Positions 43,142-52,253 are shown, numbered from the stretch's first letter. The stretch: 64,000 bases of DNA from G963667675 sp965249215 (GCA_965249215.1 CBDFLN010000002.1:1612001-1676000); one strand, 5' to 3'. Notes: a model not told the origin generated them from the sequence alone. A program made the numbers and translations.

Positions 43142-44149
43142 ATGTCACAAGCAGCTACGGCCGCGCCCGAGGTGCAGTCGACGCTGGACCGTCTCAAGGC
43201 CTTTCTGGCTTTCCGGCCCGAGACGGCGGCGATACTGGCCCTGATCACAGTGAGTGTGGTCTTCTCGTTCACCGCGGCAGACTTTACGACAAAGGCCGCA
43301 CTTTATTCCATCATAACCCTAGCGTCTGAGAGGGGAATCGTAGCTTGCGGCGTCTCTATTCTCCTCATCGCCGGGCACTTCGACCTCTCGGTGGGTTCAG
43401 TGCTGGGGTTGACCGCCATAACGGTGGGCACGTTAATGATGGATTTACCATCGTCGGCTGCTGTACCGCTGGCCCTGCTCATTGCTTTAGCGATTGGACT
43501 CCTACAGGGGTTCACCGTCGTGAAACTCGGTATACCGTCTTTCATTCTCACGCTGGGCGGGCTGTTGCTTTGGCGGGGAGTGGGCTTCGTCGTTTCCGAA
43601 GGGCTGTTCATAATCGTCCAACGCGATGACGCCCTGCTTCAGATTTTCAGCCATTCTCTCGATACGGGCCTGTACGTCACGTGCCTGTGGTTCCTGGGGG
43701 TAGTGGTCCTGGGAACCTTGTTCTTGCAAAGGACCCGCTTCGGCAATTGGGTATTTGCCACCGGTGGCAACTACCGCGCGGCTAAAGAGCAGGGAGTGCC
43801 CACCGATCTTGTGCTGATCCTATTGTTCGGTTTGAGTGCATTTCTGGCTGGACTTGCGGGCACCGTTCAAATGGCGAGGTTTATTTACATTGAATCAAAC
43901 CGGGGACGGCTGCTGGAGTTGGAGATCATCGCCGCCTGCGCCATCGGCGGGACCCGCATATGGGGTGGATACGGCTCGGTCGTCGGAGCTGCGTTGGGAG
44001 TGATCGCGGTTTCCACGATCCAAGTAGGGTTGGCTCGTTCTGGAGTACCCGGCGAGTGGTTCGACGGATTCGTGGGACTGCTAATAGTGTTTGCGGTTGT
44101 GATAAACAGGTCTGTGGAAAGACGCAATCTGGGGGAGCGAGTTGAGTGA
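43142..44149 (+). CDS. Sugar ABC transporter permease (RbsC/YjfF type), second copy
   Basis: A 335-residue BPD_transp_2 permease paralogous to the one at 39806: IVACGVSILLIAGHFDLSVGSVLGLTAI, GIPSFILTLGGLLLWRGVGF, GNWVFATGGNYRAAKEQGVPT and EIIAACAIGGTRIWGGYGSVVGAALG. The shared membrane signature places it in the ribose/xylose/inositol class. ATG 43142 is preferred. Its stop is one base before the ATPase start, so the two are coupled. Confidence 0.92.
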   Translation: MSQAATAAPEVQSTLDRLKAFLAFRPETAAILALITVSVVFSFTAADFTTKAALYSIITLASERGIVACGVSILLIAGHFDLSVGSVLGLTAITVGTLMMDLPSSAAVPLALLIALAIGLLQGFTVVKLGIPSFILTLGGLLLWRGVGFVVSEGLFIIVQRDDALLQIFSHSLDTGLYVTCLWFLGVVVLGTLFLQRTRFGNWVFATGGNYRAAKEQGVPTDLVLILLFGLSAFLAGLAGTVQMARFIYIESNRGRLLELEIIAACAIGGTRIWGGYGSVVGAALGVIAVSTIQVGLARSGVPGEWFDGFVGLLIVFAVVINRSVERRNLGERVE

Positions 44150-44150
44150 T

Positions 44151-44927
44151 ATGAGCAGCAACGGGAAATGGCTTATCGAGGCGCGTAACATCTCTAAGCG
44201 GTTCGGGCACATAACGGCGCTGAGCGAGGTGGACTTCGCAGTAGCTCCGGGGGAGATTGTGGGCCTTGTCGGGGATAACGGGGCCGGAAAGTCAACGTTG
44301 ATCAAGGTATTGTCCGGTGTTCACGTTCCCGATGAGGGTCAGCTATTGTGGGAGGGAGAGCCGCTAAGGTTAAATGGCCCAAAGCATGCGATGAAACTCG
44401 GGATTTCGACTGTATACCAGGATTTGGCAATCGTGGATACCATGAGTATATTTCGCAATTTCGTCCTGGGCAGAGAAGAAGGTTCTACCAAGCGCTTTGG
44501 CCCAATCAGCTACTTAAGCCTGGGTACGGCGCGGAAGATCGCGAGCGAGGCTTTGAACAACGTAGGGATCAGCATAAGGTCTGTGGATGAGCCCGCTGCC
44601 AAGCTTTCGGGCGGCGAGCGACAATCAATCGAGATCGGGCGAGCTATCTACTATCAAGCGAAGTTGTTGATAATGGACGAACCGGCCTCTGCTTTGAGTC
44701 TAATTGAGACCGAGAAGGTGCTGAGATTCATGGAAGCGGCCAGAACGGCGGGCGTGGCCGTGATCTTTATAACCCATAACGTGCATCAAGTGTTTTCAGT
44801 CGCTGATCGGTTTGTGGTTCTCAGTCACGGGACGACGATTGGAACCTTTGGAAAACACGAAAAGACCAAAGAGGAGCTCTCGGAGATGATCGTCACCGGT
44901 GGCGCGGAAGCCATTGGACGGATGTGA
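44151..44927 (+). CDS. Sugar ABC transporter ATPase, single domain
   Basis: A 258-residue ATPase: Walker A GDNGAGKSTLIKVLSG, Q-loop TVYQDLAIVD, signature KLSGGERQSIEIGRA, Walker B LLIMDEPASALS and H-loop FITHNVHQ. The CUT2 class normally uses a double-domain ATPase (RbsA, MglA); here there is one domain, as in FrcA-like systems, so two copies must dimerise. ATG 44151 is preferred; TTG 44142 is an alternative. It energises the two adjacent permeases. Confidence 0.92.
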   Translation: MSSNGKWLIEARNISKRFGHITALSEVDFAVAPGEIVGLVGDNGAGKSTLIKVLSGVHVPDEGQLLWEGEPLRLNGPKHAMKLGISTVYQDLAIVDTMSIFRNFVLGREEGSTKRFGPISYLSLGTARKIASEALNNVGISIRSVDEPAAKLSGGERQSIEIGRAIYYQAKLLIMDEPASALSLIETEKVLRFMEAARTAGVAVIFITHNVHQVFSVADRFVVLSHGTTIGTFGKHEKTKEELSEMIVTGGAEAIGRM

Positions 44928-44960
44928 TTGCTTCTAGACACTCGCTTGGGGAGGGATTCA

Positions 44961-46172
44961 ATGAGCAGATCAGCGCTACCGGAAATTAGGGTCGGAGTTA
45001 TCGGAGGGGGTCTAATTGGGCAGTTACATGCACACTCCTATCGGCGCCTGAGCGATCTCCGTCATCCGATTCCGGCGAATGTTCGCTTGGTAGTCGTGGC
45101 CGATATGCATGAACCACTGGCCAAGGAATTGGCCGACCGATTTGGGTTTGAACGGGCGGCCACATCATGGGAAGCCGTGGCCGAGGCAAACGATGTCGAT
45201 GCCGTCACGGTGGCGTTACCCAACCACGAACACCGGCCGGCGGTAGAAGCCCTGCTCGCGTCGGGGAAGCACGTCCTCTGCGAGAAGCCCCTGGCCAACA
45301 ATGCAGCGGACTCGTGGCAAATGCTGCAGGCCGCGCGCCGGGCCGGCGTAGTGCACTGTGTGGGTTTCAATAGCCGAAGAATGCCGGCCATTGCCGCCAT
45401 CAAGAAGTTGTTGGACCGAGGAGACTTCGGTGAAGCCCGCCAGTTTATCGGCAGCTACCTGGTTGACTACGCGGCCGATGAGGAGATACCTCTTAACTGG
45501 CGGTACAAGAAGGAGCTGGCAGGCGGCGGCGCCCTCACCGACGTAGGGCCTCACGTTATTGACACCGCTCGATTCTTGTTAGGGGATATAGAGAGCGTTC
45601 AAGGGTCCTTAATGGCCACATTCGTCGACCAACGTCCGATACTGGCGGGACACGTGTCGGGCCATGAAAAAGGAACGGTAACCGGGGATCTGGGTACGGT
45701 CGATACGGATGACCTCGCCTCGTTCACGGCGCGCTTTAAGAATGGAACTGTGGCGACGTTCGCAGTGAGCCGCGTGGCCCCTGGCCATGTATCCGGGCTG
45801 GAGTTTAGTGTGATTGGCTCGACCGCCTCGGCCAAATTTAGTTCCCGGGACATGGCCGAGTTTGAGTTCTTCCGGACATCCGGGGACGATGAAGAGACTA
45901 TGGGCTCGAGGCGTGTGAAAGTCACCGGCGCTCATCCGTACTTTGAGGACATCCAGGTTTACCCATTTCCCAGTTTTGGCCATGGAATGACAGAAACTTG
46001 GGTAGGCCAGGCCTACGAGTTTGTCGGCGCCGTGGCGCGAGGCGCCCCGATCGCCGGTGGTGGGTTTGAGGATGGCTACGCGGTGGACCTAGTTCTCGAA
46101 GCCGTAAGGCTGTCGGCAAAGCGCGGGACCGTGGTCAGAATTGACGAGATCAGTTCGAAGATCGAGGGTTGA
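44961..46172 (+). CDS. Gfo/Idh/MocA-family dehydrogenase
   Basis: A 403-residue oxidoreductase. RVGVIGGGLIGQLHAHSYRRL is the nucleotide-binding motif, VLCEKPLANNAADS the EKP motif, and GGALTDVGPHVIDTARFLLGD the catalytic Asp-His region. Its greater length fits inositol- or glycoside-oxidising subgroups. ATG 44961 follows GGGGAGGG. It sits between ATPase and binding protein and probably oxidises the imported sugar in the first step. Confidence 0.9.
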   Translation: MSRSALPEIRVGVIGGGLIGQLHAHSYRRLSDLRHPIPANVRLVVVADMHEPLAKELADRFGFERAATSWEAVAEANDVDAVTVALPNHEHRPAVEALLASGKHVLCEKPLANNAADSWQMLQAARRAGVVHCVGFNSRRMPAIAAIKKLLDRGDFGEARQFIGSYLVDYAADEEIPLNWRYKKELAGGGALTDVGPHVIDTARFLLGDIESVQGSLMATFVDQRPILAGHVSGHEKGTVTGDLGTVDTDDLASFTARFKNGTVATFAVSRVAPGHVSGLEFSVIGSTASAKFSSRDMAEFEFFRTSGDDEETMGSRRVKVTGAHPYFEDIQVYPFPSFGHGMTETWVGQAYEFVGAVARGAPIAGGGFEDGYAVDLVLEAVRLSAKRGTVVRIDEISSKIEG

Positions 46173-46320
46173 CAACCATTGGCGGATGAAATAGAGTAAG
46201 CCGAATTTCCAACGCAAAGAGGTGACACTGAGACGCCCAGAGAACCGACGAGATCAAGCAGAGGCAAGTATCACCTCACATCAAGCTGGATGTATCAAGA
46301 CTAACACCTAGGGGGGGGGC

Positions 46321-47385
46321 ATGAGATTAAGGCGAATTGGCGTAACTATGCTGTTGTTGATGGCTTCCTTGATCATTGCAGGTTTTGCAGTCGCGTGCGG
46401 TAATGATGATGATGACGCGGCCGCCGGGGAGGTGAGGGAAGTTGAGGTCACAAGGATAGTGGAGGTTGAGGTCGAGGTCGAGGTGCCGGCGGACAGGGGG
46501 CCGAAAGAATACACCTTCTACTCCGTCTACCATACGTTCCCGCATCCATTTTGGCTAATGATGCAGAGAGCCGCAGACTTGGCTGGTGAACAGACCAACA
46601 CCGAAGTAGAATTTTGGATAGGCACCGAGTACTCGATTGAGGACCAAATCAACCGCGTAGAGGTCCTCACGGCCAGAAACCCAGACGGTATGGCAGTAAG
46701 TGTCCCGGACCCGGCGGCGGCCGACCCCGTCTATCGAGCAGCGATCGACGCTGGGATACCCTTGATCGCCGCAAACGGTAGGGACCCAAGACCCAAGGCA
46801 GAGCGCATCCCATATCTCTTCTATGTAGGGTCTGACGAAATTACGGCTGGTAACCGCACCGGAAATGAGATACTCGAGAGATTCGGAGAGCCTACTCGGG
46901 TCGCTGTCGCTTCGTCGCAGATAGGCAACGCCGTTATCATCGACCGGGGTAATGGAGTCCGACAAATCCTCGAGCCGCTGGGTGTTCAAGTAGACCTCGT
47001 CCAAGTCGATGATGATCCCACTCTGGGAACCGAGCAAGTCAAAGGCTGGATGGCGGCTAACCCGGAGACAGACATCTGGGTGTGCACCAGCGCCCTTTGT
47101 CAGGGCGTCGTCACAGAAGCGCTGAAGGGAGAGGGTGTGCTTAATAACGGGGTCAGGGTGACTGGCTTCGACCTTGGTGAGATCGTAACGCCGTTGATCA
47201 AGGACGGCTCGGTCCAATTCACCATCGACCAGCAACCATATCTCCAAGGCTATTTGCCCATAATGTGGTTGTACCTATACAACACAGCGGGGTTCCTGCC
47301 GGCGCAGGACGTTCTGACGGGGCCGGCGGTAGTCGACTCGAGTAATATCGACCTGGTCGAAGAACTCGCGGATAAGTTCCGCTAG
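46321..47385 (+). CDS. Sugar-binding lipoprotein of the ABC transporter
   Basis: A 354-residue periplasmic-binding-protein-I-type lipoprotein. Signal ends at FAVAC (Cys26), followed by an acidic run and a Glu/Val linker (EVEVTRIVEVEVEVEV) common in Chloroflexota lipoproteins. The mature fold shows FYSVYHTFPHPFWLMMQRAADLAGE, DGMAVSVPDP and YVGSDEITAGNRTGNEI, as in RbsB-like proteins. A run of nine G (46311-46319) lies directly before the ATG, acting as or disturbing the ribosome site. It delivers the unknown sugar to the two permeases. Confidence 0.9.
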   Translation: MRLRRIGVTMLLLMASLIIAGFAVACGNDDDDAAAGEVREVEVTRIVEVEVEVEVPADRGPKEYTFYSVYHTFPHPFWLMMQRAADLAGEQTNTEVEFWIGTEYSIEDQINRVEVLTARNPDGMAVSVPDPAAADPVYRAAIDAGIPLIAANGRDPRPKAERIPYLFYVGSDEITAGNRTGNEILERFGEPTRVAVASSQIGNAVIIDRGNGVRQILEPLGVQVDLVQVDDDPTLGTEQVKGWMAANPETDIWVCTSALCQGVVTEALKGEGVLNNGVRVTGFDLGEIVTPLIKDGSVQFTIDQQPYLQGYLPIMWLYLYNTAGFLPAQDVLTGPAVVDSSNIDLVEELADKFR

Positions 47386-47427
47386 AACCTCGGGCCATCA
47401 GGCAACCCATTGGGGTCCTGAAGAATA

Positions 47428-47470
47428 CGCAGGCCGCCTGTGCCATTGGAAGTAGGCAAGGCGGCCTGCG
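47428..47470 (+). terminator. Strong hairpin after the binding-protein gene
   Basis: CGCAGGCCGCCT (47428-47439) pairs perfectly with AGGCGGCCTGCG (47459-47470); the loop can extend the stem with TGCC/GGCA. No T-run follows, so it may be an RNA-stabilising or attenuating hairpin that limits expression downstream of the binding protein, rather than a simple terminator. Confidence 0.5.
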
Positions 47471-47551
47471 ATATACAAAGTACTAAATTATCTTGACCGG
47501 GGGCCTCATCTGAGGTCTCCGTTGTGTCTAGTCGAGGGAGGCGAGTTAATC

Positions 47552-48400
47552 ATGAGGGCTGAGCAGCTCGTCATCGACACGATGTGCTACACCGATTTTC
47601 CGTTGGACCGGGCGTTGCGCGGAATCGCTGAAGCCGGTATCTCGCACGTGGAGCTGTGCGCTTCACTGGATTCCTGTGACCATGCCGCGCCCGACCAGTT
47701 GGGCCCGGGCGCCAGCGCCAGGGTGTCGCGCTTGCTCGACACCTATGGGCTGACCGCTGTGAGCTTGAGCGCTCACGCAGACATTACCACTGAGCTTGGC
47801 CTGATAGCCTTCACTTCCCGGCTGCAACTGGCCGCCGATTTAAACATCCCCAGAATCATCACGCCGTTACCACCTGATCGGCAGCATCATCGGCCAGACT
47901 TGCCTTTGCGGTCCGGGCCCGAAGTGGATGACCTCTTCTGCGGAAATGTCTTGAAGCTGGCGGACCTTGCCGATAAGCTGGGCGTGGTCTTATGCCTCGA
48001 AACCGTAGGGTATCTATTGAGCGATGCGGAGCAGTGTGTGGCGTTGATACACCGACTCGATCATCCCAACCTTCGCATCAACTACGACCCGGCCGGCCTG
48101 CTGTATTTCGTTAGTGACGGCAATCCGACCAAGGATGACATCACGGTCCTGGCGCCATACCTCGAGCACGTCCACTTGAACGACAAGGGTTCGTCGGAGT
48201 TGGGGAAGTATGACTTTCGTGCCTTGGGCGAAGGTGTAGTGGACTGGGGGCCTATGCTTGCCGAGATGGACCGCGTCGGCTTTAGTGGTCCAGCATCCAT
48301 TGAGATAGGATGGGAAACCACGCCCGAGTCCCCGGAGATTGTCGACGATGCGGTTCGCCGCTCAATCCAATTCGCGCAGGGGTATTTCAGCGAGAACTGA
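47552..48400 (+). CDS. TIM-barrel sugar isomerase/epimerase
   Basis: A 282-residue xylose-isomerase-like TIM-barrel protein: IDTMCYTDFPLDRALRGIAEAGISHVELCASL, TAVSLSAHADI, RIITPLPP, VVLCLETVGYLL, LRINYDPAGLLYF, YLEHVHLNDKGS and PASIEIGWE. ATG 47552 with GGAGGCGAG upstream is the preferred start. It is less similar to the 37846/41071 pair than they are to each other. It lies beyond the hairpin following the binding-protein gene. Confidence 0.87.
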   Translation: MRAEQLVIDTMCYTDFPLDRALRGIAEAGISHVELCASLDSCDHAAPDQLGPGASARVSRLLDTYGLTAVSLSAHADITTELGLIAFTSRLQLAADLNIPRIITPLPPDRQHHRPDLPLRSGPEVDDLFCGNVLKLADLADKLGVVLCLETVGYLLSDAEQCVALIHRLDHPNLRINYDPAGLLYFVSDGNPTKDDITVLAPYLEHVHLNDKGSSELGKYDFRALGEGVVDWGPMLAEMDRVGFSGPASIEIGWETTPESPEIVDDAVRRSIQFAQGYFSEN

Positions 48401-48471
48401 CGTTGGCTGAAGATGGCCAACGAGCGAGGGGCTCACGAAAAAGGCGGCTTCCCTGGCGGTCTTTGAAGGGT

Positions 48472-48702
48472 TCAGGGTTTCACCAGCGCCCGGTCGATCG
48501 CCACCGCCCATTGGAGCTTCCTGAGGATTTCCAGAAAATGGTCCGAGCTGAAAACCGTGCGAGCCTCTCCTACGATGACGTGAATTTGGTCGCCGCTCGG
48601 GTCGCTGACCCGCTCGACACTTAGAGGGACTGAAGCGGCATCGGGCCGGCCATCCGTTCCATTATCCGTAAACAATACATGCCGTTTATCGAGCACACTC
48701 AT
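48472..48702 (-). CDS. Small hypothetical protein
   Basis: A 76-residue frame with ATG 48702 and GAGG 6 nt upstream. It reads MSVLDKRHVLFTDNG, then VPLSVERVSDPSGDQIHVIVGEARTVFSSDHFLEILRKL, a plausible mixed alpha/beta composition. I recognise no family. It fills part of a 520-bp gap and is opposite in direction to its neighbours. Confidence 0.4.
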   Translation of the reverse strand: MSVLDKRHVLFTDNGTDGRPDAASVPLSVERVSDPSGDQIHVIVGEARTVFSSDHFLEILRKLQWAVAIDRALVKP

Positions 48703-48924
48703 AAAGAACCTCGTACTGCACGTTGTACACCCACCTGTGATCTGGCTGCGAGCGAGCGCCCTGGGCCAAAGTGTAACATAAGCGATACTCTCCGCCTGCC
48801 CGGGCTGAGCATCTTGTCGTAACCTGGCCCCACCACTGTCGGATATTCGCGTATAATATTGCGCCCACTAACCTCGTAGGGCGGCTAGCCGAGAAGGTCG
48901 AGGTTAAATGAAGGGAGGATAGCT

Positions 48925-49779
48925 GTGTTTCCCCTGAGCTTTAATACCAATGGCCTGTTAAACATGTCCCTCGAACGAGCTATAGAGGAAGTGTCTAAAG
49001 CTGGATACGAGGGAATAGAGATATCGCTGGACCCGGCGCACCTGCATCCATACGATGTCACAAAAGAACGATTGCGCGCGTTGAAGGAACTAATGGACCG
49101 GCTTCAAATAAAGCCGGTTTCCCTGGCAACTGGCGGGCTATTTCTTCTTACCGATGTTCCACAGGAGCCTTCATTAATATCTGCAGACCCGGAGGGGAGA
49201 AAGGAAAGAATAGACTTTATATGTGCGTCTCTTGAGATCGCTAACTACCTTTCCATTCCAGTCCTTAACTTCACGAGCGGTATCCTATACCGGGACTTCG
49301 AGCACGATAACGTCTCTGCTGAAGAAGCCAGAGGGATGCTAATAGAGGGTGTGCGTGCTTGCCTTAGGAATGCCGGGGACGTGATCTTGGTACTTGAGCC
49401 TGAAGCTACTCTACACCCCCACTTCGTAGAGGCTACCAGCCAGGCTATTCCCATAATACAGGAGATCAATTCGCCCCAGTTTAGGCTGACCATAGATATA
49501 GCCCACGTTAAGGCGTTTGAGAGCGACTTGTTGCGGTGCACCGCTGAAGCCCTGCCTTATGCCAGGCACATTCAGATCGCGGACACTAAGGGGAGGGTCC
49601 ACCATCACGACATCCCGGGGGAAGGCGACATTGATTTTCGCGCGCTTTTCGAGGTGCTCAGAGAGGGGAAGTACTCGCACTATCTAAGCCTAGAGTTGTA
49701 TTGGCACCCCTATGATTGGGAGCGAGCCCTATATCAGAGCCGTCAGCATTTACTGGAACATATGAAGGCCATGGAGTAA
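48925..49779 (+). CDS. TIM-barrel sugar isomerase/epimerase
   Basis: A 284-residue TIM-barrel protein starting (GTG) MFPLSFNTNGLLNMSLERAI, with YEGIEISLDPAH, KPVSLATGGLF, IPVLNFTSGI, VILVLEPEATLH, FRLTIDIAHVKAF, ARHIQIADTKGRVHHHDIPGEGDID and SLELYWHPYDW. GGGAGGA lies 5 nt before the GTG. It seems closer to hydroxypyruvate-isomerase/OtnI-like or tagatose-epimerase-like members. A TATAAT at 48852 may be its -10. It is followed closely by the HpaI-type aldolase. Confidence 0.86.
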   Translation: MFPLSFNTNGLLNMSLERAIEEVSKAGYEGIEISLDPAHLHPYDVTKERLRALKELMDRLQIKPVSLATGGLFLLTDVPQEPSLISADPEGRKERIDFICASLEIANYLSIPVLNFTSGILYRDFEHDNVSAEEARGMLIEGVRACLRNAGDVILVLEPEATLHPHFVEATSQAIPIIQEINSPQFRLTIDIAHVKAFESDLLRCTAEALPYARHIQIADTKGRVHHHDIPGEGDIDFRALFEVLREGKYSHYLSLELYWHPYDWERALYQSRQHLLEHMKAME

Positions 49780-49860
49780 ATTCGCTGAACTCTGCCTTTT
49801 CTTCGTCAAATGCGAACTTAGCGCCGCCTCTTCGCGGTGCAATGTAAAAGAGATGAGACT

Positions 49861-50643
49861 TTGACTGACCGCTTAGGCCAACTTCTCAGTCAGAATAAAG
49901 CACTCTACGGCGTAATTTGTCGTGATGTAACTCAACTCGAGATCGAGTTGATGGCGCAGGCAGGTTACCACGTCGTCTGGCTCGACTTGGAACATAGCCA
50001 CCAGTCGGACGAAGAGGCCATTCACCTTTGCCGAACTATCACGCACCTGGGGATGGTGCCGCTGGTACGTATCCCCGAGCTGTCGCGGACCCATGTACAG
50101 AGATTGCTCGATGGTGGCATTGAGATAATAGTTCTACCCACGGTAGAGGACGCTGCTCAGGCCATGGAACTTGTCCACTTGGGCAAGTACCCGCCCCTCG
50201 GTCGGCGCGGCATATCATCCTCCACCCCCAGGACCGGGTACACCCTGGGCCCAGACCCTAAGAAACGGCTGCAAGAAGTGAACGACGCTACCCACCTGAT
50301 GGTACTGGTCGAGAGCGAGAAAGCGTATGAAGAGCTTGACGCAATCCTTGGCGTCGAAGGCATAGACATGGTAGGAGTGGGGCCCAATGATTGGGCCGCC
50401 AGCCTCGGACTTTTTGGCAACGAAGCAGAAGAGTACCTGGCATCGAGGATCGACAGAATTATTAGCCTCGGTGCAGAGGCCGGAAAAACCATCGCCATGG
50501 GAGTTTCCAGCCCAATGCAGGCGAATCATTTTTATGGCTTGGGAGCACGGTTGTTCTTCCTTGGTGGTACGGATATCGCCATGAAACGCAAGGCCCTGAT
50601 AGACACTATCACCCCGTTCGCTCATCAAGAAATTCAGGGTTGA
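49861..50643 (+). CDS. HpcH/HpaI-type class II aldolase
   Basis: A protein of about 260 residues of the HpcH/HpaI family: YGVICRDVTQLEIELMAQAGYHVVWLDLEHS, GMVPLVRIPELSRTHVQRLLDGGIEIIVLPTVEDAAQA, GKYPPLGRRGISS, MVLVESEKAYEELDAILGVEGIDMVGVGPNDWAASLG. The Glu and Asp that bind the metal (VESE, GPND) are present. Members cleave 2-keto-3-deoxy sugar acids or similar to pyruvate plus aldehyde. TTG 49861 and GTG 49837 are both possible starts. Confidence 0.88.
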   Translation: MTDRLGQLLSQNKALYGVICRDVTQLEIELMAQAGYHVVWLDLEHSHQSDEEAIHLCRTITHLGMVPLVRIPELSRTHVQRLLDGGIEIIVLPTVEDAAQAMELVHLGKYPPLGRRGISSSTPRTGYTLGPDPKKRLQEVNDATHLMVLVESEKAYEELDAILGVEGIDMVGVGPNDWAASLGLFGNEAEEYLASRIDRIISLGAEAGKTIAMGVSSPMQANHFYGLGARLFFLGGTDIAMKRKALIDTITPFAHQEIQG

Positions 50644-50704
50644 AGTTAAGATCGACTACTGCAGTGGTTAGCCTCCACAGTCAACCAGGTAACGGGCGAC
50701 ACGT

Positions 50705-50732
50705 TATCCACCATCGCAAGGAATGGTGGATA
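50705..50732 (+). repeat. 10-bp perfect hairpin between aldolase and hydrolase genes
   Basis: TATCCACCAT (50705-50714) and ATGGTGGATA (50723-50732) with an 8-nt loop. No T-run follows, so terminator function is doubtful. It may be an operator or RNA hairpin. Confidence 0.5.
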
Positions 50733-50812
50733 TTGGGGGTGAACTTCTAAAGTTTCCCGTAGAGAGTAATTGGCAACAACCCATTGGCTAATAGCGCTAG
50801 GAGAGGATGACC

Positions 50813-51679
50813 ATGCCGCAAAGCAAGCTATCGGTAGGAAATGTCGAGATCGCAGTCCTGCACGACTCCGAGATGCCATTACCACTGAGCCTGACCTTCC
50901 CCGACGTTCCCAAGGACGCATGGACACCCTATCAGCAACGATTCCCCGAGGCGTTTATCGGATCGGACAATCTACGGGTCCATTTTGAGTGTTACTTGAT
51001 TCGCTCCCAAGGGCGTATCATCTTGGTGGATACCGGACTCGGTACCAGCGATTCCAACCCGGGCACCGTCGCCGCTTTCGGTGACATCGCCGAAGGTCGT
51101 CTGTTGGGGGAACTCCAGTCTGCCGGACTGCACGCTGAAGATATTGACACCGTGTTTCTAACCCATCTACACCCGGACCACGTCGGTTGGAACTTGAGTC
51201 AGAGGGGCTCCGACGCGAAGGCGACATTCCCTAGAGCCAGGTATCTGGCTCACCAGGCCGATTGGCACCTTTATAAAACACCCCGAGACAAGGAAAAAGC
51301 CGGCTTTTCGTTCTGGGAAGAGACCATTGGCCCATTAGAGGGCTTGGGCGTCTTGGACCTGTTGTCCGGTGAGACACCCCTGACCAGCGAGGTTACGGCC
51401 ATTTCCACTGCGGGCCATACACCCGGCTCCATGAGCTTGGCCATTGCTTCGGAGGGACAGCGCGCCCTAATTATGGGGGACGTGTTCCACAACCCTGCCC
51501 AGGTTACAGAGACAGACTGGGTGCTCTCTTTTGACGAGGACCCTGCTTTGGCGGTTCAAACCAGAAAGAATATGGTCGACCGGGCGGAGTTGGAAAACGT
51601 TCCGATGGCAATTTGTCACACTAGCGGGTTTGGACGAGTAGTGCGCGTCGAGGGACTACGCTATTGGCAGATGATCTAG
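50813..51679 (+). CDS. Metallo-beta-lactamase-fold hydrolase
   Basis: A 288-residue MBL-fold protein. Motifs: IILVDTGLGTS, HLHPDHVGW (zinc ligands), STAGHTPGSMSL (third His), IMGDVFHNPAQ (bridging Asp) and CHTSGFG (last His). N-terminal LSVGNVEIAVLHDSE resembles lactonase-like members. ATG 50813 has AGGAGAGG 6 nt upstream and is preferred to ATG 50807. In this setting hydrolysis of a sugar lactone or ester is plausible but unproven. Confidence 0.87.
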   Translation: MPQSKLSVGNVEIAVLHDSEMPLPLSLTFPDVPKDAWTPYQQRFPEAFIGSDNLRVHFECYLIRSQGRIILVDTGLGTSDSNPGTVAAFGDIAEGRLLGELQSAGLHAEDIDTVFLTHLHPDHVGWNLSQRGSDAKATFPRARYLAHQADWHLYKTPRDKEKAGFSFWEETIGPLEGLGVLDLLSGETPLTSEVTAISTAGHTPGSMSLAIASEGQRALIMGDVFHNPAQVTETDWVLSFDEDPALAVQTRKNMVDRAELENVPMAICHTSGFGRVVRVEGLRYWQMI

Positions 51680-52094
51680 CAAGCACCTGTAGCCGACAGC
51701 CGAATACCCGTTCCATCTGGTGAGAGTTGATGTGAGACGTAGTAAGGCGCCCTGGGAGACCGGTCTGCCACCCAGCCCGGCGAGACGGTCGCTCCCATGC
51801 AGCAATTCCAATCGTTGCCATTAACACCGCGAGTCCGTGATTCGGGAGTGGTTCGACTCTGGCTTAGCTAGGCGATTCCAAAGCCAGTTGTGGGTAGGCA
51901 AGATTCGTGGGGCCGCCACCTCGACCATCCCTCAATCCGGAGGGATAGGGCACGCCGGTCGGTGAGCAGCTTCGTAAAATTGTGGGACGGCAGAGCTCCA
52001 CCCTCGCTGATCTCCACCAAGCTACAAAATCACGCCCCAGCCTTGAAGGCTAGAGCGCTTTGTATCCGGAAAAGTGGGCCAAAGTGGACGGTAG
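51680..52094. other. Intergenic region left of the repeat-bounded islet
   Basis: About 415 bp with no supported gene. Short frames exist on both strands but lack ribosome sites or recognisable domains. It leads into direct repeat A. Confidence 0.4.
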
Positions 52095-52218
52095 ACAGAA
52101 CCCTCTTCGAGTTGTGGCTAGGCGGCCTGTGAGCCCTGGCGCAGCGATCCTTACGGGGAGTTCGAGCCTCTTCAACTGGGCCGGAGCGTACCGGACTGCG
52201 AACTTTTCGGTGGGAGGT
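52095..52218. repeat. 124-bp direct repeat, copy A
   Basis: This block aligns without gaps to 60062-60185 with about 96 of 124 bases identical by hand count. Best-conserved cores are TGTGGCTAGG, GCGATCCTTA and GGGGAGTTCGAGCCTC, plus AACTTTT and GTGGGAGGT at the end. The two copies enclose the LRR, RCC1-like, PPC-like and two-component genes. Confidence 0.75.
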
Positions 52219-52253
52219 GGCGTTGTGAGGGGCGGAGCTTGCCCGCGCTTCGG

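Noticed and set aside
50704..50713. DnaA-box-like TTATCCACC
   Set aside because: Single imperfect match inside a hairpin, with no cluster or origin context.
29058..51679. Catabolic region as a genomic island integrated at tRNA-Ser
   Set aside because: No integrase and no repeated tRNA 3' end (att-like) was found on the far side.
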